64,000 nucleotides of DNA from Streptomyces caeruleatus (GTDB lineage Bacteria; Actinomycetota; Actinomycetes; Streptomycetales; Streptomycetaceae), in assembly GCF_001514235.1 (NCBI RefSeq), contig NZ_KQ948924.1, positions 1 to 64,000 of the forward strand, given 5' to 3'. Below, piece by piece: positions 44,051 to 52,722 of this stretch. A program made the position numbers and the translations under genes. The notes beneath the pieces are model-generated. The model saw only the letters and a list, made by a program, of their open reading frames with translations, did not search any database and was not told the DNA's origin. Position 1 is the first letter of the stretch; each line of letters starts with the position of its first letter.

Positions 44051-44713
44051 ATGACGACTCCCATCAAGCGCATCGACAAGCGCATGCCCGGCTGGGCGAA
44101 GGTGGTGAGCGCCCTGATCCTGGTGCTCGTCGTCTTCTTCGCCGGGATCCGGCTGAGCGTGATCCCCGGCCTGAAGGACCTGTTCGGCACCGAGACCAAC
44201 GACCGTTCGGGGCCCGCCCTGCTCCAGTCCATCCAGGACATGAGCCGCTACGACGCCGCCTCCGGCAACTTCCAGATCGTCGTGGATCTGGAGAAGGACG
44301 CCAAGTTCCTGCCCGACGCGATCCGCGGCACCCGCACGCTGTACGTCGGCGCGGGCACCGTGGACGCCTATGTCGACCTCGGAGAGGTCGGCGAGGACGA
44401 CGTCACGGTCAACGACGACCGTACGTCCGCCACGCTCCGGCTTCCGCACGCCGCCCTCGGCAAGCCGGCCCTGGACCCCGACCGCTCCTACGCCGTCTCC
44501 AAGGAGCGTGGTCTCCTCGACCGTCTCGGCGACCTCTTCTCGGACAACCCGAACGGCGAACAGGCCGTGCAGAAACTGGCGGTGAAGCACATCGGCGACG
44601 CGGCGAAGGAGAGCGGCCTGACCGCACGCGCCGAGACCAACACCACCGGCATGCTCGAAGGCCTGCTCCGCTCCCTGGGCTTCAAGGAGGTGAAGGTGAC
44701 GTACGGGACGTGA
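44051..44713 (+). CDS. DUF4230 membrane-anchored protein
   Basis: This 220-residue protein has one N-terminal membrane helix (VVSALILVLVVFFAGIRL). The soluble extracytoplasmic domain matches DUF4230 (LLQSIQDMSRYDAASGNFQIVV; LYVGAGTVDAYVDLG). Function unknown. AAGGAG precedes ATG 44051. It stands alone, converging on the antiporter operon with a 19-base gap. Confidence 0.83.
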   Translation: MTTPIKRIDKRMPGWAKVVSALILVLVVFFAGIRLSVIPGLKDLFGTETNDRSGPALLQSIQDMSRYDAASGNFQIVVDLEKDAKFLPDAIRGTRTLYVGAGTVDAYVDLGEVGEDDVTVNDDRTSATLRLPHAALGKPALDPDRSYAVSKERGLLDRLGDLFSDNPNGEQAVQKLAVKHIGDAAKESGLTARAETNTTGMLEGLLRSLGFKEVKVTYGT

Positions 44714-44732
44714 GCCCCGCGGTCCTTCCTGG

Positions 44733-46493
44733 CTAGGACAGCAGTCCCGGCAGGGCCAGCGCGCCGAGCAGCGTGGCGCCCACCAGCACCCAGGCCACGT
44801 AGTCCCCGACGTGCCCGGACTGCAGGCGTCGCAGCGGGCGTGCGCGGTCCGGGGCGGCGAGGAGCGTCGGCCGGGTGACGGCGAGGGCCGCGAGGCCGAG
44901 GGCCAGCACGGTGGAGGCGAGGTCCAGCAGCACACCGGCCGGGCTCCAGTGCGGTGCGGGGACCACCGCGCCGCCGGACCCGGCCTCGTTGACGGCGTGC
45001 GCCACGACCTCGCCGAAGCCGGGGGCCACACCGACGGCGAGCGAGCCGGCGAGGAGCACGGCGGGGACGGCGGTCATGGTGTCGGGGACGCGGCTGAGCC
45101 GGTGCCGGGTCTCGGGGCGCTCCCCGGCGCCGGTCGTCTCGTACTCGGTGTCGTCCTCGGGTGTCGGGCCGAGCCCCAGGAACACCCGCCCCGCGACCCG
45201 CAGTACGGCCCCGGCGGTGACCGCGCTCACGGCGACGTACAGCGCGACGACCGGGCCGCCGACGGCCTCCTCCGTGACGGCCTTGCCGAACGCCGTGCCG
45301 AAGGGCGGGAGCCCGGCCAGTGCCAGTCCGGCCATGGCGAACAGTACGGCGACGCCCCGCAGTTCCCGGGCCCGTCCGTGCAGGGCGTGCTCGTCGACGG
45401 TGCCGTACCGGTCGAGGAGGATGCCCGTGCAGGCGAACAGGGCGGCCTTCACACCGGCGTGTCCGAGGACGTACAGCGCGACGCCGTCGTCGGCCTCGGG
45501 CGTGAGGGCGCCGACGCCGATCAGGAACAGCCCGGTGTGCGCGACCGTGGAGTACGCCAGCAACCGCTTGATGTGCCGCTGGTACCAGCACATGACCGCG
45601 CCGAGCACAGCCGTCACCGAGCCCAGCACGATAAGGACCCGTTCCAGGTCGGCGGCCGGGATGCCGCCGGGTCCCGCGAAGACGGTGCCGTACACCCGCC
45701 AGACGCCGTACACCCCGAGTTCGACCATGACGCCCGACAGCAGCATGCACACGGGCGTGGGCGCGACGGCGTGGGCGTCGGGGAGCCAGAAGTGGAAGGG
45801 GACGGCCGCGGCCTTCACCAGCAGGCCGGTCAGGACGAGGACGAAGGCGGCGAGGACCAGGGCGTCCGGCGGCCCGTGCGCGTCGAGGCCGCGGCCGATC
45901 TGCGTCATGGCGAGCTCGCCGGTGCGGGCGTAGAGCAGCCCGATGCCCATGAGCATGGCGTACGCGCCGAGGGAGGTGACGACGCCGAAGGTCAGCGCGC
46001 CCTGTACGGCCTTGGCCTCCTCGACCCGGGTGCCGGTCAGCGCGTAGGCGACGACGCTCATCAGCTCGAACCACACGAACGCGTTGAACAGGTCGCCCGC
46101 GATCGAGAACCCGCACATCCCGGCCTGGAAGAGCAGCATCAGCGCGGGGAAGGAACCGGCGTGGCGGCGTGGGGGTTCGTCGAAGTAGTGCCAGGAGTAC
46201 GCCAGCGCCGCGAGGGTCAGCAGGGAGGCCAGGGCCGCCATGCCGAGCCCCGCTTCGTCCCCGACCAGGACGATGCCGACGCTGCGGCCGTCGACGGGCG
46301 TCCAGCCGCCGACCCATTCGGTCATCGGCGGCGAGGAGTTCAGCAGCAGCACGATCGCGAGCCCGGCGGTGCCCGCCGAGACGGCACAGCCCACGGACTC
46401 GGCGAGGACGCGGGGGACCCGGCGTCCGCCGGCGACCAGGAGGGCGGCCCCGAGGAGGGGGACGGCGACGAGCAGCGGCAGCAGGTCGTTCAT
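44733..46493 (-). CDS. mrpD: Mrp-type cation/H+ antiporter subunit D (proton-translocating NuoM/N-like)
   Basis: This 586-residue polytopic protein is of the complex I proton-channel family. It has the conserved TM5 Glu region ([17 protein letters not shown]) and the TM7-8 Lys/His segments ([19 protein letters not shown]). The [16 protein letters not shown] helix, typical of MrpD/NuoN, is also present. It is the last gene of a six-gene leftward operon. ATG overlaps the stop of subunit C by one base. With the other subunits it would exchange Na+ or K+ for protons. Confidence 0.92.
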   Translation of the reverse strand: MNDLLPLLVAVPLLGAALLVAGGRRVPRVLAESVGCAVSAGTAGLAIVLLLNSSPPMTEWVGGWTPVDGRSVGIVLVGDEAGLGMAALASLLTLAALAYSWHYFDEPPRRHAGSFPALMLLFQAGMCGFSIAGDLFNAFVWFELMSVVAYALTGTRVEEAKAVQGALTFGVVTSLGAYAMLMGIGLLYARTGELAMTQIGRGLDAHGPPDALVLAAFVLVLTGLLVKAAAVPFHFWLPDAHAVAPTPVCMLLSGVMVELGVYGVWRVYGTVFAGPGGIPAADLERVLIVLGSVTAVLGAVMCWYQRHIKRLLAYSTVAHTGLFLIGVGALTPEADDGVALYVLGHAGVKAALFACTGILLDRYGTVDEHALHGRARELRGVAVLFAMAGLALAGLPPFGTAFGKAVTEEAVGGPVVALYVAVSAVTAGAVLRVAGRVFLGLGPTPEDDTEYETTGAGERPETRHRLSRVPDTMTAVPAVLLAGSLAVGVAPGFGEVVAHAVNEAGSGGAVVPAPHWSPAGVLLDLASTVLALGLAALAVTRPTLLAAPDRARPLRRLQSGHVGDYVAWVLVGATLLGALALPGLLS

Positions 46494-46852
46494 CAGCCGC
46501 GCAGCTCGGAGAGTTCGTCGGGGTCGACGGTGCCGTGCCGTTTGGCGACCTGGATGACGAGGGCGAGGAGGAGCGCGGTGACGGTGGCGCCGACGACGAC
46601 GTCCGTCAGCGCGAGGGCCTGCACGACCGGGTCGACGACGGGGCGTGAGCCGGGCTCGACGTCGGAGAAGACGGGTGCGGTGGCGTCGTCGCGGTAGCCG
46701 ACGGCCAGCAGCAGGACGTAGGTGCCGGACTGGCACACGGACAGACAGCCGACGGCATGGATCAGATTGCGGCTGGTGGCCAGGCCGTAGCAGCCGGCCA
46801 GGAAGATCCACACGGCGACGAGGTACGGCAGGACGTCCATCACGGCTCTCAT
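46493..46852 (-). CDS. mrpC: Mrp-type antiporter subunit C (NuoK-like)
   Basis: This 119-residue protein has three helices of the NuoK/MnhC family: [40 protein letters not shown] and [20 protein letters not shown]. The conserved Glu of MrpC is replaced within a divergent middle loop. It overlaps the upstream MnhB-type gene by ATGA and the subunit D gene by one base, so all are translationally coupled. Confidence 0.9.
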   Translation of the reverse strand: MRAVMDVLPYLVAVWIFLAGCYGLATSRNLIHAVGCLSVCQSGTYVLLLAVGYRDDATAPVFSDVEPGSRPVVDPVVQALALTDVVVGATVTALLLALVIQVAKRHGTVDPDELSELRG

Positions 46853-47589
46853 GTCCCGCTCTCCTCCTCGATCTCGACGGCCTGGTCCAGGAAGCGGGCG
46901 AGCAGCACGACGACCGCGCAGGCGACCTCCATGCCGATGGCCGCGTTCAGCAGCGGCACGGTGCCGCCGGAGGACAGGGTGTTGAACGTGCCGTACGGCA
47001 GCAGGGTGTTGGCGAGGAACGCCGTGCCGCCGATGAGGCCCGCGAGTCCGGTGACGACGTACGCCGAGGCCGACACGGCGTCGCCGACCTCGTACAGGCC
47101 GACCGGGCGGACGCGTTCCAGGGCGCGGTAGTCGGCGCCGAGGTAGAGCAGGTGCAGGGAGGTCGCGGCGACGACGCCGCCCTGGAAGCCGCCGCCGGGG
47201 CTGAGCTGGCCGTGCGCGATGACGTACAGGCCGGTGACCAGGGCGATCGGCAGGACGATCAGGGCGTACCGGCGCACCGGCGGGGCCACGTCGGCGGGTC
47301 GGGGGCGGGCTCGGTGTTCGTCGCGGGTCTGGCGCAGCAGGACGACACAGCCGACGACGGCCGCGAACAGGATGGTCATCTCACCGAGGGTGTCGAAGGC
47401 GCGCTGGTCGAAGTTGACGGAGGCGATGGTGTTGGCGGTGTGCCGGGCGAGGGACTCGCGGACCGCGCGGTCGCCGTAGGGGTGGCTGTCGCCGCCGAAG
47501 CCGGGGAGCCGCAGACAGGCGGCGACGAGGAGCACGGCGAGGCCGGCGAGACCGAAGGCGACGAGCCCGAGCCGGGTGCGCGGGCTCAT
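46849..47589 (-). CDS. fused MbhE-like/MnhB antiporter subunit
   Basis: This is a 246-residue membrane protein. Its N-terminal third has the MbhE-type [20 protein letters not shown] segment, which in canonical systems is the C-terminal part of MrpA. The remainder is an MnhB domain with [16 protein letters not shown]. It overlaps its neighbours by ATGA on both sides. The fusion explains part of the absence of a full-length MrpA in this operon. Confidence 0.85.
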   Translation of the reverse strand: MSPRTRLGLVAFGLAGLAVLLVAACLRLPGFGGDSHPYGDRAVRESLARHTANTIASVNFDQRAFDTLGEMTILFAAVVGCVVLLRQTRDEHRARPRPADVAPPVRRYALIVLPIALVTGLYVIAHGQLSPGGGFQGGVVAATSLHLLYLGADYRALERVRPVGLYEVGDAVSASAYVVTGLAGLIGGTAFLANTLLPYGTFNTLSSGGTVPLLNAAIGMEVACAVVVLLARFLDQAVEIEEESGT

Positions 47590-47837
47590 CGCTCACGCCC
47601 TTTGCGCCGCTTGACCTTGCGTACGGCGAGGAGCAGCAACAGCGGCGTGAGGGCGCCGCCGACCGCGAGTTGCGACAGGGCGACGTCCGGTGCCTGTACG
47701 GCGGTGAAGAGCACGGCGAGCACGACGCCGAGGACGGCCAGGACGAGGGCCTGGCGGACGGGGTCGCGGACCAGTACGGCCACGGTCGCGGAGCCGGCGA
47801 CCAGCAGCAGCGCGACGACGACGACCGCGTCAGCCAC
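47586..47837 (-). CDS. DUF4040/MbhD-like antiporter subunit
   Basis: This 83-residue protein with three hydrophobic segments matches MbhD/DUF4040, the small module otherwise found inside MrpA. It has DPVRQALVLAVLGVVLAVLF and ALSQLAVGGALTPLLLL. GTG start; it overlaps the upstream gene by eight bases and the downstream gene by ATGA. Confidence 0.82.
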   Translation of the reverse strand: MADAVVVVALLLVAGSATVAVLVRDPVRQALVLAVLGVVLAVLFTAVQAPDVALSQLAVGGALTPLLLLLAVRKVKRRKGRER

Positions 47838-48282
47838 CGCGCACCCCCGCGATCCCGCCGGACAGCGCGCGCGAGGCGACCACGTTCCCGCCGATCAGCA
47901 GCGCGCCGACGAGGAGCAGCTTGGCCATCGCCCGGCTCGGTCCGACGGCCGCGCACAGCGCCGCGACCACGCCCGCGGCGAGCCCGGCTGCGGCCCAGGT
48001 CACGCCCCAGGCGCGGGGCGGGTCGTCGGCGAGTTCGTCGGTCAGCAGACGGGCGAAGACGAGGGTGCCGACGGGGCCGAGCAGGGCGAGGACCAGGGCG
48101 AGATCGACGTATGCGGAGCGGTCGTAGCCCTGGGCGAGGAGGAGCAGTCCGGGGCAGGCCAGCGCGGTGGACACGTTCTGTGCCACGACCCGGCGCCTGA
48201 GCGGTCCGGTGGCGACGCCCCAGAGGGTGGCGCCCAGTCCCGCGCCGAGTACGACGGACGCCGCGAGGAGCCAGCCGTTCAC
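47830..48282 (-). CDS. MrpF-like subunit with extra C-terminal membrane domain
   Basis: This is a 150-residue membrane protein. The central YVDLALVLALLGPVGTLVFARLL is the MrpF/PhaF signature. Two further helices at the C terminus (AGLAAGVVAALCAAVG and AKLLLVGALLIGGNVV) could stand in for MrpG, which is otherwise missing; that is inference. Its GTG start overlaps the first gene's stop (GTGA). Confidence 0.72.
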   Translation of the reverse strand: MNGWLLAASVVLGAGLGATLWGVATGPLRRRVVAQNVSTALACPGLLLLAQGYDRSAYVDLALVLALLGPVGTLVFARLLTDELADDPPRAWGVTWAAAGLAAGVVAALCAAVGPSRAMAKLLLVGALLIGGNVVASRALSGGIAGVRGG

Positions 48283-48461
48283 CCTGCGGTCACCGCCCGG
48301 CGCGCGGCGACTGCGGCGAGCGCGGCCACGGCGGCGGCGCCCGCGCCGACGGCGAGTTCCAGGGTGTCCACGGCGCTGACGAGGATCAGCCACAGCCCGG
48401 CGAGCGCGGCCCACCAGGCCAGGAACTCGGCCGTGGCGACAAGCGTCGTACGCCGGTCCAT
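48279..48461 (-). CDS. minimal MrpE-like small membrane protein
   Basis: This 60-residue protein has two hydrophobic helices (FLAWWAALAGLWLILVSA and VGAGAAAVAALAAVAA). It is the first gene of the operon and has a good ribosome site (GGAGG). Position and the LVSAVDTLELAVGAG segment resemble the N-terminal part of MrpE, which is usually over 150 residues. If correct, MrpE is strongly reduced here. Otherwise it is a lineage-specific accessory subunit. Confidence 0.6.
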   Translation of the reverse strand: MDRRTTLVATAEFLAWWAALAGLWLILVSAVDTLELAVGAGAAAVAALAAVAARRAVTAG

Positions 48462-48688
48462 GCTGGGGCACCTCCGCGGGCCAGATGTCCGTTACTTCCG
48501 TTCCGCGTCATCCAAACACCGCCTCGGGTGACAGAGGCGGCGGCGCGCGCGGGTCTCCGCCCGGAGTGCCCCGACAGCGTGAAGGGAAACCGCGGGCGGC
48601 CGGGACCGGGAGCCGCACGGTGGGCATCATGTCGCCGGTCCGGGGTAATCCCCTTACTACGAAGGGAAGTTGAAGACTGGAGGACCGC

Positions 48689-49333
48689 ATGGCCCGTAGA
48701 ACCCCACGTTCGCGTGCCGCGTTGCACCCCGGCACTCCCAAGTCCGCAGGCGCCGCCACGTCCGGGCGCACTGCCAAATCCGGGCGCACTGCCAAGTCCG
48801 GGCGCACTCCCAAATCTTTCAAGTCCGAGCCGTCCCCGCGATCCGAGCGGCACCCCTTGCGCTTCCTCGCCCGGCTGCTGGCCATGGTGTGCGCGTTCGC
48901 GTTCATGGTGGCCTTCGCCGTCGTCCTGGCGAAGCTCACCCTGGAGCCGTCCCCGGCGTCGGAGGCCCTGACGCACACCAACCTGCGGCCGGGCCGTTCG
49001 CTGCGGGCCTATCTGGACCAGCCCGAACTGCGCGACGCCGTCCGGCAGATCGGGGGCAATCTGCTGCTGGGCGTGCCGTTCGGCGTCCTGGTCCCGGTCG
49101 TCGCCCCGAGGACGCGCGGTGTGCTGCGCGTGCTCCTGCTGACGGCGACCGTCATGCTCCTCGTCGAGTTCGCCCAGGGCGCCCTGGTCACCGGGCGCGC
49201 CTTCGACGTCGATGACGTCATCCTCAACACCACCGGCGCCCTGGTCGGCTATCTGCTGCTGGGCCGGCGGCTGAGCCGCGCCGTGCACGCGCGCGGGTCG
49301 CGCTCCCGGAAGGCCCAGGGCGAGTCCGCCTAG
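48689..49333 (+). CDS. VanZ-family membrane protein
   Basis: This 214-residue protein has four hydrophobic segments. The VanZ motifs are GGNLLLGVPFGVLVPVV, LLVEFAQGALVTGRAFDVDD and NTTGALVGYLLL. VanZ-like proteins affect glycopeptide susceptibility or envelope integrity by unknown means. The N-terminal 55 residues are basic and contain Ser-Gly-Arg-Thr-Ala-Lys repeats from an 18-bp tandem repeat. GGAGG lies six bases before ATG. Its TAG stop shares a CTAG with the convergent TauE/SafE gene. Confidence 0.87.
   Translation: MARRTPRSRAALHPGTPKSAGAATSGRTAKSGRTAKSGRTPKSFKSEPSPRSERHPLRFLARLLAMVCAFAFMVAFAVVLAKLTLEPSPASEALTHTNLRPGRSLRAYLDQPELRDAVRQIGGNLLLGVPFGVLVPVVAPRTRGVLRVLLLTATVMLLVEFAQGALVTGRAFDVDDVILNTTGALVGYLLLGRRLSRAVHARGSRSRKAQGESA
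48761..48814 (+). repeat. 18-bp tandem repeat, three units
   Basis: Units start at 48761, 48779 and 48797 (TCCGGGCGCACTGCCAAA and near-identical copies). They encode SGRTAK, SGRTAK and SGRTPK in the cytoplasmic N terminus of the VanZ-type protein. Confidence 0.9.
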
Positions 49334-50109
49334 AACCGCACGACCAGCTGGACGATGGCGACGGTGCCGACGACCACGATGAACGTGCGCAGAACGGCGG
49401 GACGCAGGCGGCGGCCGACGGTGGCTCCGAGATGGCCGCCGACCGCGGACCCGACGGCCAGGAGGGCGACGGCCGTCCAGTCGAAGTCGGCGACGACGAG
49501 GAAGAAGAGCGCGGCGACGGAGTTGACCACGGCGACGAGCACGTTCTTGACGGCGGTGAGGCGTTGCAGGCCGTCGTCGAGGAGCATGCCCATCAGGGCG
49601 ACGTAGATGATGCCCTGGGCAGCGGAGAAGTAGCCGCCGTAGACGCTGGCCAGGGTCAGTCCGACGAGCAGCAGGGGGCCGCCGTCGGGGCGCGCGGGGC
49701 GTTCCTTGCGCGCCCGGCGGACGTTCAGCCTCCTGCTGATCACCGGCTGGAGGGCGACCAGCAGAAGGGCGAGCCCCACCAGGACCGGCACGATCCGTTC
49801 GAACGCCGAGGCGGGCAGGGCGAGCAGCAGCGCGGCGCCGGTGAGCCCGCCGAGCAGGGCGCCGGCGCTCCACTTCAGGATGCGGCGGCGCTGGCCGCGC
49901 AGTTCGGCGCGGTATCCGACGGCTCCGCTGATCGAGCCCGGGATCAGTCCGAGCGCGTTGGAGACCGTGGCGGTGACCGGCGGCAGGCCCGTGGCGAGCA
50001 GCACCGGGAACGAGATCAGCGTCCCCGACCCGACGGCGGCGTTGACGGCTCCGGCTGCCGTGCCCGCGCCCAGGATCGCGAGCAGCTCACCGATGTGTGC
50101 GGCGTTCAT
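49330..50109 (-). CDS. TauE/SafE-family sulfite/anion exporter
   Basis: This 259-residue protein has about eight helices and the TauE/SafE repeat pattern. The first half has AAGAVNAAVGSGTLISFPVL and NALGLIPGSISGAVGYR; the second half has YGGYFSAAQGIIYVALMGML. The family exports or imports sulfonates, sulfite or related anions. It overlaps the convergent VanZ gene by four bases (CTAG). Confidence 0.88.
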   Translation of the reverse strand: MNAAHIGELLAILGAGTAAGAVNAAVGSGTLISFPVLLATGLPPVTATVSNALGLIPGSISGAVGYRAELRGQRRRILKWSAGALLGGLTGAALLLALPASAFERIVPVLVGLALLLVALQPVISRRLNVRRARKERPARPDGGPLLLVGLTLASVYGGYFSAAQGIIYVALMGMLLDDGLQRLTAVKNVLVAVVNSVAALFFLVVADFDWTAVALLAVGSAVGGHLGATVGRRLRPAVLRTFIVVVGTVAIVQLVVRF

Positions 50110-50163
50110 GGTGAGAAGCCTAGGAACGCAACACTTCGGCGGCGGACGAAGGATGGGAAATCC

Positions 50164-50209
50164 TGGTCCGTACCAAGGTATTGACGACTTCTTATCTCAC
50201 TCCTTGAAT
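50164..50209 (+). promoter_or_regulatory. DasR-like site and sigma70-type promoter before GH16 gene
   Basis: TGGTCCGTACCA (50164-50175) resembles the DasR dre consensus (CTGGTCTAGACCA). It is followed by TTGACG (50181-50186), and TTGAAT 17 bases further on could serve as -35/-10. GlcNAc-type or related sugar control is inference. Confidence 0.45.
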
Positions 50210-50250
50210 CAAGTGGCGACACCTTCCCCCCACCTCGGTCGGCGGCGGCG

Positions 50251-51024
50251 GTGGCGTTCTCCGACACCTTCGACGGGCCCGCCGGCGCCGCGGTCGACGC
50301 GTCGAAGTGGCAGAGCGAGACCGGCGACAACGTCAACAACCACGAGCGGCAGTACTACACCTCGGGCAACAAGAACGCGGCCCTGGACGGCCAGGGCCAT
50401 CTGGTGATCACGGCCCGGCGCGAGAACCCGGCCAACTACCAGTGCTGGTACGGAACTTGCCAGTACACCTCGGCCCGGCTGAACACCGCCGGGAAGTTCA
50501 CCGCGCAGTACGGGCACGTCGAGGCACGGCTGAAGGTGCCGCGGGGGCAGGGCATGTGGCCCGCGTTCTGGATGCTGGGCACCCCCGTCAACTGGCCGGG
50601 CTCCGGCGAGATCGACGTCATGGAGAACGTCGGCTTCGAGCCCTCGACCGTGCACGGCATGATCCACGGCCCCGGCTACTCCGGTTCGGGCGGCATAGGC
50701 GCCGCCTACTCGCTGCCGGGCGGGCAGGCCTTCGCCGACGCCTTCCACACCTTCGCCGTCGACTGGGCGCCCGACTCGATCACCTGGTCCGTGGACGGGA
50801 ACGTCTACCAGCGCCGCACACCCGCCGACCTGGGCGGCAGGCAATGGGTCTTCAACCAGCCGTTCTTCCTGATCCTGAACCTCGCGGTGGGCGGCTACTG
50901 GCCCGGCGACCCGGACGGCTCCACGGTCTTTCCGCGGCAACTGGTGGTGGACCACGTCTCGGTGACCACCGGAGACAGCCCGACCGGCGGCGTCGCGATC
51001 CGGGGGCGAGTCGGACAGGTCTAG
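50251..51024 (+). CDS. GH16 endo-beta-1,3-glucanase-like catalytic domain without signal peptide
   Basis: This 257-residue GH16 beta-jelly-roll enzyme has the catalytic motif GEIDVMENVG (nucleophile and acid/base Glu) near residue 128. WPAFWMLG precedes it, and DWAPDSITWSVDG follows. Relatives are secreted laminarinases or 1,3-beta-glucanases. Here the only in-frame start (GTG 50251) lies at the mature-domain border, with no ribosome site and no signal peptide. The frame above it is open to 50185 without a start. A deletion of leader and ribosome site, or leaderless cytosolic expression, are the options. Its TAG is the left CTAG of a MITE. Confidence 0.82.
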   Translation: MAFSDTFDGPAGAAVDASKWQSETGDNVNNHERQYYTSGNKNAALDGQGHLVITARRENPANYQCWYGTCQYTSARLNTAGKFTAQYGHVEARLKVPRGQGMWPAFWMLGTPVNWPGSGEIDVMENVGFEPSTVHGMIHGPGYSGSGGIGAAYSLPGGQAFADAFHTFAVDWAPDSITWSVDGNVYQRRTPADLGGRQWVFNQPFFLILNLAVGGYWPGDPDGSTVFPRQLVVDHVSVTTGDSPTGGVAIRGRVGQV

Positions 51025-51248
51025 GCCCTGTCGTCAAATTCCCGTCGTCCGCCCGGAGGGCGGGCCCGGAGGCGGCGATGGGGGTGCCCCCGCGCGAGCC
51101 GGGCGAAGCTCGGTTCGAGCGTGGGGGAGCGTGCGATCGCAAGGCGCCGGAGCGCCCTCGTGGCGGAGCCACGTGGGCGGTTCGGCAACGCGGCGAGCGT
51201 GCGTGCCAGACGCCTCCGGGCAGGCGGGAATTTGACGACAGGGCCTAG
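51021..51248. mobile_element. MITE-like element 2 (228 bp) with CTAG-flanked inverted repeats
   Basis: The termini read CTAGGCCCTGTCGTCAAAT inwards from both ends and the match extends about 24 bases. The first 46 bases equal those of element 1. The interior contains a second family of short palindromes (GGGGGTGCCCCC). No transposase is encoded. The left CTAG ends the GH16 gene and the right CTAG ends the small leftward gene. Removal of one CTAG plus the element restores a single shared stop site. Confidence 0.88.
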
Positions 51249-51481
51249 TGGTGGTGCCAGGTGAACTTGTCCCCGCCGACCCAGCGGACCACGTCCGGGT
51301 CGTCCAGGTCATGGACGGTGATGCCGAACGCGGCGGCATACTCCAGGACGTCGGTGATGGTCCTCGCCTGACCGACGACCATGCCGTCGATCTCCATGAT
51401 GCGAAACGGAGGCGTACCCGGCTGGACCCCGAGCACCATGATCCGCGGGTGTGCCATGTGCGGGCTCATGCTTTCGGTCAT
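51245..51481 (-). CDS. small conserved-looking hypothetical protein
   Basis: This 78-residue protein is of unknown function. It has an acidic centre and a His-rich end (FTWHHH). The pattern VLGVQPGTPPFRIMEIDGMV then TDVLEYAAAFGITVHDLDD suggests a small alpha/beta fold. Start codons at 51481, 51463 and 51454 are possible and none has a good ribosome site. The stop comes from the right CTAG of the MITE. Codon use is typical of real genes here. Confidence 0.6.
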   Translation of the reverse strand: MTESMSPHMAHPRIMVLGVQPGTPPFRIMEIDGMVVGQARTITDVLEYAAAFGITVHDLDDPDVVRWVGGDKFTWHHH

Positions 51482-51620
51482 GAATAGAGCGTAAGGCGCT
51501 ACTCGCCTCGGCGGGTCCTTGAGTCATCGACGGGTCCTTCGGCCGGCGTCCGGTGGCGCGCGCCGGCGGTCCGGGGTGCGTCCCCGGGGAGCCTGGGGAA
51601 CTCTGGAGGAGGAGGTGGCG

Positions 51621-52667
51621 ATGGACCCCGTCGAGGCCCTGGAGCGGATCGCCTTCCTGCTGGAGCGGGCCCTGGCGCCGACCTACCGCGTCCGTGCCTT
51701 CCGGACGGCCGCCCGCGTGCTCGCCGGGCTGCCCGAGGGCGAGGTGCGCGAGCGGGCGGAGGCCGGGTCGCTGGAGTCGCTCAAGGGCGTCGGCCCGAAG
51801 ACGGCCCAGGTGGTCCGCGAGGCACTGGCGGGTGGGACGCCGGGCTATCTGGAGAAGCTGGAGGGCGACGTCGAGGAGTCCACCGGGGCCGACAGCAGGG
51901 CCGGCGGGCGGCTGCGGGCGTTGCTGCGCGGGGACTGCCATCTGCACTCCGACTGGTCCGACGGCGGCAGCCCGATCGAGGAGATGGGCCGGACCGCGGC
52001 GGAGCTCGGCCACGAGTGGGCCGCGCTCACCGACCACTCGCCGCGGCTGACCGTGGCCCGCGGTCTGTCGCCCGAGCGGCTGCTGCGGCAGCTGGACGTG
52101 GTGGCGGAGCTGAACGAGACCTGGGCGCCGTTCCGGCTGCTCACCGGCATCGAGTGCGACATCCTGGAGGACGGCTCGCTGGACCAGGAGCCGGAGCTGC
52201 TGGACCGGCTGGACGTCGTGGTGGTGTCCGTGCACTCCAAGCTGCGCATGGACGCCCGCTCGATGACCCGGCGGATGGTGGCGGCCGTACGCGATCCGCA
52301 CGCCGACGTGCTGGGGCACTGCACGGGCAGGCTGGTGACCGGGCGTGGGCGGCCCGAGTCGCAGTTCGACGCGGATGACGTGTTCAGGGCGTGTGCCGAG
52401 TCGGGCACGGCGGTGGAGATCAACAGCCGGCCCGAGCGGCTGGACCCGCCGCGCCGGCTGCTGCGCCGGGCCGCCGACGCGGGCGTGCTGTTCTCGATCG
52501 ACACCGACGCGCACGCGCCCGGACAGCTGGACTGGCAGATCCTCGGGTGCGCCCGCGCGGAGGAGTGCGAGGTGCCGGCCGAGCGCGTGGTGACCACCTG
52601 GAGCCTGGAGGAGCTGCTGGCCTGGACCCACGAGGGCCGGACACCGGCCCGAGTGGCGGGCGTCTGA
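51621..52667 (+). CDS. PHP-domain metal-dependent phosphoesterase (PolX-like)
   Basis: This 348-residue protein has an N-terminal helix-hairpin-helix region (YRVRAFRTAARVLAGLPEGE and LKGVGPKTAQVVREAL). A PHP domain follows, with metal ligands in DCHLHSDWSDGG, LTDHSPRL, GIECDI, VSVHSKLRMD, LGHCTGR and SIDTDAH. This is the exonuclease part of bacterial PolX without its polymerase palm, so a role in DNA repair is plausible. GGAGGAGGAGG precedes ATG 51621. Confidence 0.87.
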   Translation: MDPVEALERIAFLLERALAPTYRVRAFRTAARVLAGLPEGEVRERAEAGSLESLKGVGPKTAQVVREALAGGTPGYLEKLEGDVEESTGADSRAGGRLRALLRGDCHLHSDWSDGGSPIEEMGRTAAELGHEWAALTDHSPRLTVARGLSPERLLRQLDVVAELNETWAPFRLLTGIECDILEDGSLDQEPELLDRLDVVVVSVHSKLRMDARSMTRRMVAAVRDPHADVLGHCTGRLVTGRGRPESQFDADDVFRACAESGTAVEINSRPERLDPPRRLLRRAADAGVLFSIDTDAHAPGQLDWQILGCARAEECEVPAERVVTTWSLEELLAWTHEGRTPARVAGV

Positions 52668-52722
52668 CGTGGTACTCGGCCGGCACGAGAGAAGCGGTTC
52701 GCGCGCCAGGAAGGGGCAGCCC

